Assembly: GCA_004154925.1 (NCBI GenBank)
Contig: QJNS01000745.1
Coordinates: 1-64,000 of the forward strand
Source: Monosporascus cannonballus
Lineage: Eukaryota > Ascomycota > Sordariomycetes > Xylariales
DNA: 64,000 nucleotides
Direction: 5' to 3'
Shown here: positions 1 to 10,423 of the stretch, piece by piece
How positions within the stretch are numbered: the stretch's first letter is position 1
Layout: each line of letters begins with the position of its first letter
The notes under the pieces: model-generated
The model's database searches: none
Told to the model about the DNA's origin: nothing
The model's input: only the letters and a program-made list of their open reading frames with translations
Made by a program: the position numbers and the translations under genes

Positions 1-158
1 CCCCCTCCTCCTCGGCCTTCTCTTTCTTTTTCCTTCCCTCCTTGGCTTCGGCCTGCGAAGTGTATTATCGTTACAGGAATTGCTTGTGGGAGTTAGAAGA
101 AGCTCTCCCTATCGGGCGTCAAAAATCGAAACGCACCTCTCACCCCCCAAACACCGAA

Positions 159-335
159 ATGGCTTCTGGTCACCTACCACAACCCAACCGGGTTAACCAA
201 CACACGGCGCTCGCAGGCCGGAAACCCATTAGCGCAGCAGCGGCAGCCCCCGCCACAGCAACAAGGCCCCTGCGATAGGTCGCGCAGTCCCGGATGGACC
301 CCGACGGGCCGAAGCAGAAGAGCAGCGGCGATGGC

Positions 336-368
<33 letters not shown>

Positions 369-455
369 AAGGAGGGCGAGGAGCAGTCCTCGGATCCCTT
401 CGGCGCCGTGCGCGACTGCTTCCGTGCTGTCTGGGAGTGCTATGCTAAGTGCTAG
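159..455 (+). CDS. doubtful small protein with Asp tract and Cys-containing C-terminus
   Basis: Two stretches lie in the same reading phase. ATG at 159 runs to a TAG at 276-278 (Pro/Ala-rich), and 294-455 encodes 53 residues with an 11-Asp run from a GAT repeat, ending in a short tail with Cys (DCFRAVWECYAKC). The in-frame TAG between them means either two unrelated short ORFs or exons joined by an intron I could not place confidently; a gcgcag acceptor-like site lies just before 294. I do not recognise the product. The Cys-containing tail and the clean stop after an acidic run make the 3' part look more gene-like than the 5' part. Treat the boundaries as unreliable. Confidence 0.25.
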
Positions 456-1260
456 ATGATGTGCCGTGTTGTTGTGGATAGCTACGTAATTAATGGGTGG
501 ATGGGGATGGGTACGTATACGGGGGGCGCTACTCCGTATGCGTGTGTGTGATGGGTACAGGTAGGGAGGTGAGGCCTAGGCATGATGTCTTCGGTTTTAC
601 GTAGGAGAGAGGGCATTGCATTTGTAGATACCCCGGTATATAGTTATCCGGCGCCCATATCCAGCTTAGTTGTATTTTTTTTTCCCGTCCCATTGAGGCC
701 TGGAGTGTCTTGCGGTTTCGGCCCCGATAGCTGGAACCACGTGCACCTAGCAGATATTTTCTAGGACGATAGACTATGTATTCGACCTAGGTAGGGACTT
801 ACTTGCCTGTGCGGGTTGTGAGCTGGGGGTTGGCCGAATACGCGAAGGCATCGGCCATTTTCGCATCTTGTATGCTAGGTAGCTGCTGTTACCCTAACCG
901 AGCAGGGGACAGAGGGGGCGTCCAATCAGTCTGACGGATGGAGGAAAACTAAGGGCAGCCAATCTGGAGTTCCCGGGTGCTTCGTGGGCGGAGGCCGGGC
1001 TCGCACTGGAACGGTAATTGGATTGATCAATAAAGCATCGCTTTTGTAAACTATAGAGACCACCAGAGATCCATCCGCCCGGGCGTAAGTTCCGATATGA
1101 GAGTTACAGATCCGTTGACACGCTGAAAACGCACTTCGTGTAGAGAATCCCCCTTGACGCCAGAGAATTAAATTAAAAACAGCGAGGTATCATAATATCC
1201 ATCCATTAATGCATTGGAATGTCGTCGTCTCGTGTCCTCGTTCCCGCGTTGCTTTCTTGG
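456..1260. other. intergenic, no gene seen
   Basis: Non-coding by inspection. It lies between the doubtful ORF ending at 455 and the convergent VanZ-like gene, so it probably holds two 3' UTRs. The forward ORFs between 1209 and 1777 are shadows of the minus-strand gene. Confidence 0.6.
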
Positions 1261-2121
1261 TTAATCGACTCGTGTCTTGGCATCGGTGGCAGTCGGACTA
1301 TTCAACTCGATCTCATCCTTGCCCTTGCCTGTCGTGCCACTCCCGTTACTCTTCCCTATACCATCGGCGGCCCCGTCCACGGCGTCATCTTCTTCCCAGG
1401 GATCAACGGCATTGTCATCCCAATTATCAACCTCCTCCTCGAGCGTCATAGTTCCTTGCACGCCACCCATGACGCCCTCCTCCTGGCGGCCCACGCCCTC
1501 GCCGAGCTCGAGTTCGACACCGTCAGCATCCGGAACAGAGGTATACCGATGGCGTGAGAGGCGGCGGCGCTCGAGCATGCGCTTGTGGTACCAGGAGCAG
1601 AGCCCGAGGGCCGCCAGGCTGCCGACGATGTTGGCGGCGATGTCGGTGACATCGAACTCGCGGCCGTTGCCGGGGATGACGGACTGCACAAACTCGGAGC
1701 CCACGCCGCCTACCAGCGTGCACACGGCCGCCGTCAGGTTCACGGTGCGCCGCCGGCTTGTGTCCACCACCCAGTAGAACACGACCGTCAGCAGGAAGAA
1801 GGTCAGCAGGTGCAGGACCTTGTCGTCGACGTAGGCGCCGAGCTGCAGCGAGGATAGCCCCGCGTAGCCCGCTAGGAGGCAGAGGAGGAGGAAGACGCCT
1901 GGTTTCGGAGAGGGTTCGTTCTCGTTAGCCCGAGCTGGTTGGGACAAGATAGACGGCGAGGGGAGGGAAGACAAAAAGAAAGAAAGAAAAAAAAAATCTC
2001 GAGGGGTGTCGCGGATGTCCTTAACACTTAGTTTCCAAGCCCCCGCAAAACGATCATATGCGTGGTCTTGGAGGGGGTAATGGGGGCAAGACGAACCTGC
2101 GAAAGGCAGTCGGATGCGCAT
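1261..2121 (-). CDS. VanZ-like family membrane protein, 220 aa, one intron
   Basis: Exon 1 is 2121-2097, intron 2096-1899 (198 bp, gttcgt..aaaccag), exon 2 1898-1261. Splicing joins the start MRIRLPFAG directly to the hydrophobic GVFLLLCLLAGYAGL and gives 220 codons. The product has about four hydrophobic segments in residues 5-130. The VanZ-type signature is DKVLHLLTFFLL with the downstream block GSEFVQSVIPG and FDVTDIAANIVGS. A hydrophilic acidic C-terminal tail of about 85 residues follows, probably cytosolic. VanZ is named from a teicoplanin-resistance gene of bacteria, but the biochemical role of fungal members is unknown and I infer none. The unspliced frame is open only because the intron is 66 codons long and stopless, so a naive prediction would be 286 aa. 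Confidence 0.82.
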   Translation of the reverse strand: MRIRLPFAGSSCPHYPLQDHAYDRFAGAWKLSVKDIRDTPRDFFFLSFFLSSLPSPSILSQPARANENEPSPKPGVFLLLCLLAGYAGLSSLQLGAYVDDKVLHLLTFFLLTVVFYWVVDTSRRRTVNLTAAVCTLVGGVGSEFVQSVIPGNGREFDVTDIAANIVGSLAALGLCSWYHKRMLERRRLSRHRYTSVPDADGVELELGEGVGRQEEGVMGGVQGTMTLEEEVDNWDDNAVDPWEEDDAVDGAADGIGKSNGSGTTGKGKDEIELNSPTATDAKTRVD

Positions 2122-3640
2122 GATTCTTGTCTCTTGAACTGAAGTCGACTACCGCTGATAAGAAGTGCCAAGCCTCATCCCCGTCGACATTATCATCAAG
2201 TGTGTGTGTGGGGGGGGGGGAGATAAATAACGGCTTCGTCTCTTTCGAAGATTTTCGAGGGTTGTCTTTTGCCGGGAAGGAATAGGTGTCAGTATCGTCC
2301 CTGCAGGAAACCGAAGAAAGCTCGTCCCACCAGCTCCCAGGGCTCAGGGTGCTAAGTACAGTAGCGAACCAGCCCAGCGAGGGGATCAGCCAACCAACAT
2401 GCAACTTTTGCCTGCGACATACGTAACAACCTTAGCGATGCGGCTCCGGGGCTGATGGGGAAAAGTGGAGTATGGGTGGCTAGCGAGGGTTAAACGTGTG
2501 TCTAGTCACCTGTCTGTATGTACTTTCTTCTTCTACTACCTAGTAGCTATGTCTCGAATAGGAAATGGATATCAGTAAAAATAGAACGGCCATACTCATA
2601 CATTCTGGCTAATGGTACCTAGATATCGTAAGTCTCACAAAGTATGCTTCCTTTCCTGAGTTATTTAATTATACATGGTTTTAATATTGAAACCATATCA
2701 TCTAGAGCTTGAGTGCTGATATTTCCAGATGATTGTGACTGCCGGTGTTCGAAACAGCATTCCGAACCATCACGTGATAGGTATTAGAGACAGGCCGTAT
2801 GCCAGTGTTGGGGTACTGGTGGCTTTGCGGCCGACGCCTTCAGCCTCCATGTACCTAGGTACCCACAGAACCGTTGAGTAAGGTACGGAGCCGTGGTGCC
2901 TCGTCTGGGCTAAATAATCCGGACCAGAGGTAAGCTTCAAAGTAGGGCGCTAGAAATGCGCAAGAAAATACGGAATTAAATATAAGTTTTGGCGATCAAA
3001 AATAAATTAAATTTGCAAAACTCAGCAGTATGTTGCGCCGTCTTCGCGCGGTCGGATAACTTACTGGCGCGGTCGTCCCGTTGAGTTCATGAGCGGAATC
3101 ACGACCGCCAGTAGTTCGGACAGTGTCAATAGTGCGGCGCACCCGTTTATTTCTTATAAGGTTTATATAGGAACCCGGAAGTACCTAATCGGTTGAAAGG
3201 ACGCCGTACAGTATACACACGGTGCCCTCTTCATCGCACAGCCCAGGGCACTCCGCAATTTTATGGGGCCTACTGCCTTTACCACGCTCAGCGCTCACAT
3301 GCAGCGAATCTCCAACCAAAAGAAAGCACCGGCAGCCAGAAAGGCGACCTTGGAATTGACCTCACCCTTAGAGAATACGCGAAATCGCCCCGGACGCCGA
3401 CCATCAAGGCACAGCCATTCCTATCGGTTTCCCTTCCAAAATTTGTATGCCATCTATTCCGATGACGCTCGTTTCTGCTATATCATTTTAATCCGACAAA
3501 TCGTCCTATCACCCCTTCGACGCGCCCTCTCGTTTTTTTGGTAGTTTGGCTGGTAGCGGATTGGGAACGCATGGCGGACTTCACACCCACTTTACGTATA
3601 TCACCTTGACACCCCCCCCCCCTCCCCCTATCGGGCTATC
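2122..3640. other. intergenic between divergent genes, no gene seen
   Basis: This is upstream of both the VanZ-like gene (-) and spt7 (+), so it must carry both promoters. A poly-G run lies near 2211-2220. About 2,930-3,020 is locally A/T-rich. ORFs here (2054-2404 minus, 3193-3544 plus) have no family resemblance and lie in the leader regions. A pyrimidine-rich C run at 3611-3627 sits just before the spt7 start. Confidence 0.6.
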
Positions 3641-6600
3641 ATGTCCACCATGAACGGCCAGCCCTCCTGGCCCGCGCCCAACCCCCATCAAGTCAATGGA
3701 AATCGCCCATTTCATTATTCCGATGACATTCCCAATCGGAACCACACTCCCGTTGATCATTCTACCGCGTTGGCGCCTGAGCCTTCTGATATCGATGATG
3801 ACCGTCAGCGTTCCCGTTTCGCCGAATTGTATCGCCGGACCGAAGAGAAGATAGCGCACCTATTCTGCGAGGACGGCTCTTATAATTACTCTGCTATAGA
3901 ATCCTGGAGACGTCCCCTTCCTTTCTCCGAACCCCTCCCGCCCACTACCGACCACGCCCCGATCGAGGAACGTCCCGCTAAGAGAGTCAAGCGCGTTATC
4001 GATGAAGACGATTACGGAGATGATGATGATGATGATGACGACGACGACGAAGACGACGAGGAAGAGGGAGAGGGCGACTCCCATCCCGTCGAGTCGCATG
4101 CCTCCCCTCTCAAGCACAAGAGCACCGTCGCCGCCAATAAAGGCCTGCTATCGCCCTCCAAATCCGGGAGCTCTCCGGTCCACTCGGTTACTTCCCCCGG
4201 CAAGTCCTCTGATAAGGCCAGGGAAGATGCGTCGCAGGGGTCGCAACCGTCGCAATCTCAGGCTAAGACCTCTGAAGATGCGCGTAAGCGGCTGGAGGAA
4301 GCACGCAAGGACACCGAGGAGGCTGCCAAGCGAAGCTTCCATACTCTCTTTTATACCCTCGAGAACGACCGCGCCGCCATGCTGGAGCAGCAGCGGCTAG
4401 AAGAGTCCGAGAAGCAACTACAAGCCGAAATGGACAAGAATACCACGAGCAACCCGAGCGGCGGCACGTCAGCAGAGAACCACGGTTCGCTTAGTAGCGC
4501 GAACCTCGGCGCATCCAGTCTGACGCTCAAGCACCTCATCGCACGCATAGACTTGAAGCGCAAAATGGTGCGCGCGTCAGATGCCGAGTTGCGCTCCCTC
4601 ATGAACGAAGTCCGCAAGAACAGGAGCAAGTGGGCTAGCGAAGAGAACGTCAACCAGGAAGAACTCTACGAGGCCCTCGAAAAGGTCCTGACGGAGCTCA
4701 AGGCTCATACCGAATACTCGACGCCATTCCTACAGAGGGTGAACAAGAGAGACGCCCCTGACTATTATAACTGTATGTCGTTTGATGCCGTCCTGCGTAA
4801 CCTCACAGCAACCCACTAACCCGTCGTAGTCATCAAGCAACCCATGGACCTTGGCACTATGACTAAGAAGCTGAAGTCGCTGAGTTACAAATCCAAACAG
4901 GACTTTGTCATGGATCTGAACCTCATTTGGGACAATTGCTTGAAGTATAACCAGGACATGAACCACCCCCTGCGGAGGATGGCCAATGGCATGCGCAAGG
5001 AAGCCGAGAAGCTCATCCCCTTAATACCGGATCTTGTCATCCGACCGCGCGCCGAAGTCGAGGCCGAAGAGCGCCGCAAACAAAACGGCGGGGATGACGC
5101 CGCCGACGATGATTCAGACGATGAGCCGATAATGTCGTCTCGTGGTCGCACCGCCGGCGGCGCAAAGGGCACTAAATCCAGGAAGGCGCCCTCGGACCAT
5201 AAAGAGGGGACGCCCAGCGTGGATCAGAAGCCCGTCCTGCAGTTCAACGGCTTGTTGGCCAAGTCTCATCGAGAAGGCTCCGACATCGACGGCAGCAATG
5301 GCTTCGCGACGCCGCCGGTAGGTGGCTCCATGACGCCCGGGGGCATCAACGGTCACTCGGGAATAGGAAGCAATGTGGACGCCATGGATATCGACGGCCC
5401 TTCCCTGAACGGTATGGCCTTGGGGCAGGCCCTGGACGAAGCAGCCCAGCAACGATTCGAGGACGAGGAGTATAAGATCTGGAAGCAAGTTACGAAAAAA
5501 GATCGCGCCAAGGTGGCGAAGCAGCGCAACCAGCTCTTCGGCAACAAAAAGCTAAACGCCGAGGAGCCTGCCCTGCTACGGACCAAGGCAGGCATGCGCC
5601 GGTATCTCCGCGGCCAACATCAGGCGGAGGCTATCGGCGTCATAGGCAGCGCACAGGCTGACTCGTCGGCCTCGAAGGCACCGGAGACGTTGGCAGAAGG
5701 AATGGAGGAAGACGAGGAGTGGGCCGTCCCGGACTACTACGAACCCCAGAGCCTAGTACCGGACATCCCGCCACGGCTTCAGTGGGTGGAAGATAGCGAA
5801 GGCCAGGTTATCAACCATCACGAGGAGTTCCTTCAGTCCCTGCCGCCGGGATACTTCACCGCGCCCAAGAGTATCTTGACGCAGAGATTCGATGCCAACC
5901 TGCGGCAGATGCAGGAGACGAGGAAGGTCTGCTCCAAAATCGGTGTCATCAAGCAGATGCAGATCCAGACCCAGGTACGCCAACCCCATTTCCCCAGAAA
6001 GATAGTAATGTACTCACCACCCTTAGATGTACGCCAACCAGTTTCCGAAGTACAACCCAGAGCCTTTCGTCGAGGCCGACATCGACCCACATGTCACCTG
6101 CGGAGATAATATCGTCATGGCGCCGGAGGTGTGCAGGGCGGCACTACAGCGGTCTGTGGCAAAGATCTTCTACCACGCTGGCTTCGAAGAGCTCCAGCCA
6201 TCAGCCCTGGATACCGTCACGGACATAGCTGCCGACTACTTCGGCAAAGTAGTCACTAGCTTCAACGCCTTCAACGAGGTCGAAATGAGAGACGCCTCGC
6301 CCGTTCATGCTCAACGGGGTGTCAAGGTCCAACCCCGCTACTCTGGTGAAGAGGTGGTCCTCCACACGCTTGCCGAGAATGGGTACAGCGTCGAGGAGCT
6401 CGAGAGCTACGCCAAGGATGACATCGGAAAACTCGGCAACAGACTCGCCGTCATTCACGAGCGCATGAAGGGGCACCTCGGCGACCTCTTGCGGCCTGCA
6501 GTGCAAGAGGGCGGGCAAGATGGAGCTCAAGCCTTTGACGACGGTAGCGAGCAGTTCGTCGCGGGCGATTTCGCCGAGGAGCTCGGCGAAGACTTCTTCG

Positions 6601-7220
6601 GTTTCAAGGAACTCGGTCTCGCCGGCGAACTGGGCGGCATCCTATCCGTCCCTCTCCACCTTCTCCAGAGCAGGGTCCGTAGCCAGTTCCAGGTTCAGAA
6701 TCAGACGGCGGGTCCCGCCAATACCGTCCTCTTCGAAAACCTCCCACCTCCGGAGCCGGTCACCAAGGAGAACATCCAAGAGCAGATCGGCCTGGTCAAG
6801 AATTTCTTCCTCGCGAAACTGCACGCTAATGGCGACTCACCGTTGGTGGAAGACGAGGACCTCCCGATTAAACAGCGACGACCCCGACCTCGACTTGGCG
6901 CTACCGGCAAGATCGTCTCACCTCAGAAGAAGCCGCCCAAGGAGCAAAACGCCATCAACAAGAAGAAAAAGAAGATGGAGGCCCAAGCCGCCGTCGCCGC
7001 CGCCGCGGCAGCGGCGGCGGCGGCGGCCAATCAGAGCCCCGAGAAAGGAGCCAAGAAGAAGAGCGTGCCAATGCCGAATGGGCCGGGCCCGGCTAATGGC
7101 GCGTCTCTACCCGTTGCGCCTCCCATGGAGCGCATGGAGAGCATGCAGAGCCAAGGAGGCAACAGCCAGACGGACAAGGACGACACAGGCATGATGAGCC
7201 CCGAGAGCATCGAACGCTAG
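3641..7220 (+). CDS. spt7: SAGA complex subunit Spt7 (bromodomain plus histone fold), 1156 aa
   Basis: Exons are 3641-4772, 4830-5974 and 6027-7220. Introns of 57 and 52 bp have GTATG/GTACG donors, and the first carries a CTAAC branch. The bromodomain spans roughly residues 345-450: DYYN at the intron 1 junction continues into [11 protein letters not shown], and NCLKYNQ supplies the acetyl-lysine-binding Asn. A Bromo_TP-type histone fold starts near residue 785 ([34 protein letters not shown]). The family is known as the scaffold of the SAGA histone acetyltransferase/deubiquitinase coactivator, where this fold pairs with a TAF partner. Other features are a poly-Asp tract near residue 130, a Lys-rich stretch and a 12-Ala run near residue 1081, and a length typical of filamentous fungi. 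A second ATG nine bases downstream could also start translation. It should act in the nucleus. Confidence 0.92.
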
Positions 7221-8578
7221 CGGTTCGTTATCTATTGGCACGCTAGAAAAAGCTGCCTTCCCTAAGCAAAGGCGGCTATATTTGGAGACCGGAGCGGCCT
7301 CAATGCCGGACCTCTACGAATGTCTTGTATGACGATTCCTTCCTCATCGCTAACCAATTATCTCTTTTTTGATATGAAGGGTGGCACTCTTGTTTTATTA
7401 CGACCTCTTTAACCTTATACCCCGCCGGGAGGGATTATTGGCTGCTTTTCCCTGTAGAGAGAGGCGCGAAGGCGAATCTTCGGGGAACAATTTTTGTTTT
7501 GGAGGATTCACACCCGAATCTCAAAGGGGGCGTTAGTCGGCGTCATACATGTGTCTTCTATCCTTTCTCCCAGAACGGGGACAAAAATCATCATTCAGTC
7601 CATCCAATACCACGGCTGCTTGCACGTGTTGAGTTCTTCGGGGGTCTACGCGTTTTCTCTCCCTCTTTCTTTTTTCTTTACCTTACTACCCCATATGATA
7701 TCTAGCACGATTTGCATATACAGGACTGTGATTGACGGATGACCCGACGTATGGATGGATGGATTGATTGATGCAAAATCCCCCAGGAGCGGATGGAAAC
7801 TTTGATGATTGGTTGGGTGGTATGGTGGCTGGCACTGACCAAGGCGAGAAGCGCATGGGCGACATACCCCGGTGACAGCGAGCGTTTGTGCTTGGTGATC
7901 GGTATCGGGTGGTTCCGGTCAGGGACGTTGGGCGGGCAGGGAAGTCGATGAGATGCTTGAAGCGGGGCCCGAAGAAATAGAGTGGATGAGTGAAATGGTG
8001 CGCATCAAGCCATACCATTCATCACTGGGAGATACTTCGATGGATTCCCGGCTATCACTGCTATACCACGCCAACCTACGGGCAACGAACCACGACGACC
8101 TACATAGTCCCTCTACATCACCTCACCCGCCACGTACCGTCCACGCTATCCACCTGCCTACCTATCTACCTACCTACTGCCTACGTGCTACCGGCCTGCC
8201 TGCTGTCCCTTATGGGCTGACATAGGAATATTAGAATTCCGTACGAATGCCTCCTTGGGTACTCCGAGTGACATGAAGTCTTTACCGAACTCTGTAGATG
8301 CGGTTTTCTGATTGATGACAGCCACCCACTTAAACGTAAAGCGTAAGCCAGTGCGGTAAAGAGCAAAAGATTACAGTGTTGCCAAGTGTACTTCAGTCCA
8401 CGTTATCGCAAGCATAATAATAGGGCTAGCAAATGTCCTTCATACACCTACCTGCTATCTATCCCACCATGCCAATATGAAAGGAACAAAATATACCTGC
8501 CAAGACCAATTTGCTGTCCACATGTAGAGATGAGTACGGAAGTAAGGCAGCACAAAAGGAAAAAATCTGTAAAAGAAA
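7221..8578. other. intergenic with short tandem tetranucleotides
   Basis: Probable spt7 3' UTR at the left. There are imperfect ATGG/ATTG tetranucleotides around 7750-7773 and an imperfect CTAC/CCTA tract at about 8151-8190. No ORF has a recognisable product. The last 50 bases, read on the minus strand, are T-rich and serve the tRNA gene as RNA polymerase III terminator. Confidence 0.55.
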
Positions 8579-8668
8579 TGCATCAGCCGCGAATCGAACG
8601 CGGGGCCCATCGAGTCTCTCCCACAAGGGACATGGCAACGATGGATTTTACCACTAAACCACTGATGC
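8579..8668 (-). tRNA. tRNA-Gly (anticodon GCC) with a 19-nt intron
   Basis: On the minus strand the acceptor stem GCATCAG (8668-8662) pairs perfectly with CTGATGC (8586-8580), with discriminator A at 8579. The D arm has AGTGGTA. The anticodon stem is CATCG/CGATG with loop TTGCCAT, giving GCC at 8636-8634. The T arm is CCGCG, TTCGATT, CGCGG. Nineteen extra bases sit just 3' of the anticodon, the canonical nuclear pre-tRNA intron site. Removing them leaves 71 nt, the normal size for tRNA-Gly. T-rich runs follow on the transcribed strand and can end RNA polymerase III transcription. Confidence 0.93.
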
Positions 8669-9399
8669 GGTTATTTGATTGGATGAAAGGATGCCGAGCA
8701 TTTGGATTATATATACTAAGTGTTAGTGCTGGCCGGCTTGGTTTAACTCATACTGGACTAGCGTCCGTCTCTTTGATGGTTCAGGGGTGGGTGGGTGGAT
8801 AAGGGGCAGCTTATCGGTAGGGTTTGCACAGGGGGGAGAACGCGAATAGGACTCAATAAAGTTGTATGAAGAGGGGTGTTCGGATTGCGGTTCTGCCATC
8901 ATATATGGTGGTTACCGTACCGTGCTCCCCGTACACCTGCCTTCTATCTACCTCTTGTTCGAAAAAGGTTAAAACGGATCCCGTCTCGTTGAAGGAGCCG
9001 CAGGAATTAGTTAGGAACCCTACGGAGCACCCGAGGACGGTGCATATGTAGGCTTCGACCGCCCAGGAGGTGAGATGTATCAATATCAAAACAACGATTC
9101 CTGGCATGACCAACCTACAAGGGTGGAAGATGCGGATGCGTATTTTGATTCCGCTTCTCTTGAGTGACAGTAGTAGACTTCCTTTTCTATGATGCACGCG
9201 ATCGAGGCCATGAGAATCGCGCGCGTAGCAGAGTGCGGCGTCGCTCTGGTTGTTATCGCTCGTGGCAGCAACCGTTATATACGACACACGGAATTTTTAC
9301 CTAAAAAAACCGTTCAGCCCCCAACCTACACAGGCTGATGCGGCGCAGACGCATACTATTCCTAACGCTAATGCCACCACACTGGACCCCCTATCCCGA
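8669..9399. other. intergenic, no gene seen
   Basis: This is the upstream flank of the tRNA gene and the 3' side of the GH43-like relic. The minus ORF 8853-9287 has no family resemblance and no supporting splice or start context. Confidence 0.5.
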
Positions 9400-9705
9400 A
9401 GCCGTCAATACGGCCGTGAGCTCCGCGGCCTCCGTGGGATAGCCGCGCCGGGCCGGCGCAGCGTCCCCCTGCTGCCGTCGCCGGGGTCCGGGCGCGTCGC
9501 CTCGAGGACCTGCCACTCATTCTAAAGAAGTTGTTCGCCGCGGGCCCCCGCCTCGTCGCGCCTGCTGAGTGGCGATGTACGCCGTGTCGTCGACCACCAG
9601 CGGCGCGGGGTCCGCCGAGTAGATGGAGCCGTCGGCCAGGATTCGGGTTGCCGTCCGACACGGGGCCCCGGGGGCCGCGAGGTTTGAGTGAGATGCGCGC
9701 TTCAC
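9400..9705 (-). pseudogene. GH43-like glycoside hydrolase relic, frameshifted
   Basis: Read on the minus strand, blocks typical of the N-terminal part of fungal GH43 arabinosidase/xylosidase proteins appear in order but in different frames. GNP (DGNPNP) is in one frame, followed by ILADGSIYSADPAPLVVDDT in a second. DEA and then, after an in-frame TAG, NEWQVLEATRPDP are in a third. In the family the same order runs without breaks: the active-site Asp in a YSADPAP-like motif, then a DEA and an EWQVLEA block. At least two frameshifts and one stop separate them here, and the rest of the catalytic propeller is missing. It lies tail-out beside the DUF5695-like secreted protein. Family assignment is from motif memory; the state of decay is read directly. 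Confidence 0.6.
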
Positions 9706-10423
9706 CCTCGCGTGCTCCCGCTACGAAGCAAGAGTTGTTGACGGCGAGCGAGCGACGCCCGTCCCATCGTAATGGAGGTGTTCGTCCTCGCTTCTTGATA
9801 TAACCGCATGGTAGGGTACGGCATTGGAGGGAGTCTCAATCGGGCAGTTCGCCCATGTTCGTTGCATATTGGAGATTCAATTTGAAACCCACTGGGCCCC
9901 CCAGCGTCCCGCCCGCAATGTATTACGCATTAACGCCAGAGCGTCCATGTCCGAAGCGATCTCCACTGGAGGACGGGGTAGACACGAGACTGGCGGAAAT
10001 CAGCTTCTCGTTTTTATCTTCCCCGCAAAAACGCAACGTCGAGCAAAACTTCCCCCGTAGCAAGCGCCCCAATGACTGCCTGTCTTTCCGGGTCGGGGAA
10101 GTCCATTGGCGGAAGCGTTTTCGCGGGGAACCATCGTCTACGTACTTTAACGTTAATTCCTTGGTATGAAATGCCTTGGGTGGATGGACACCTACCCATG
10201 TCCCTCCGCGAACCCGGTAGACTTGAGTTTTCCCGGCACATCATTCCTCGATCGGGGTGATATGGTTGCCCCAAATGGCGAGGATGGCATTATATCTCTT
10301 TGAGATTGTTCGCTTTAAATAGTCGGAGTGTTCCGCGGGAGGCCAATTTTCCTTGCCCCCTGGTTTCGACTCGACTGTAAAGGAGGTTGACTAGTAGTCG
10401 CCGGCCACCCGATCTTCGCGACG
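9706..10423. other. promoter region of the DUF5695-like gene, no gene seen
   Basis: Divergent spacer between the GH43-like relic and the secreted protein. ORFs here lack recognisable domains. Nothing further was recognised. Confidence 0.5.

Noticed and set aside
8386..8802. 138-codon plus-strand ORF spanning the tRNA
   Set aside because: It runs through the antisense of tRNA-Gly, so it is a chance ORF.
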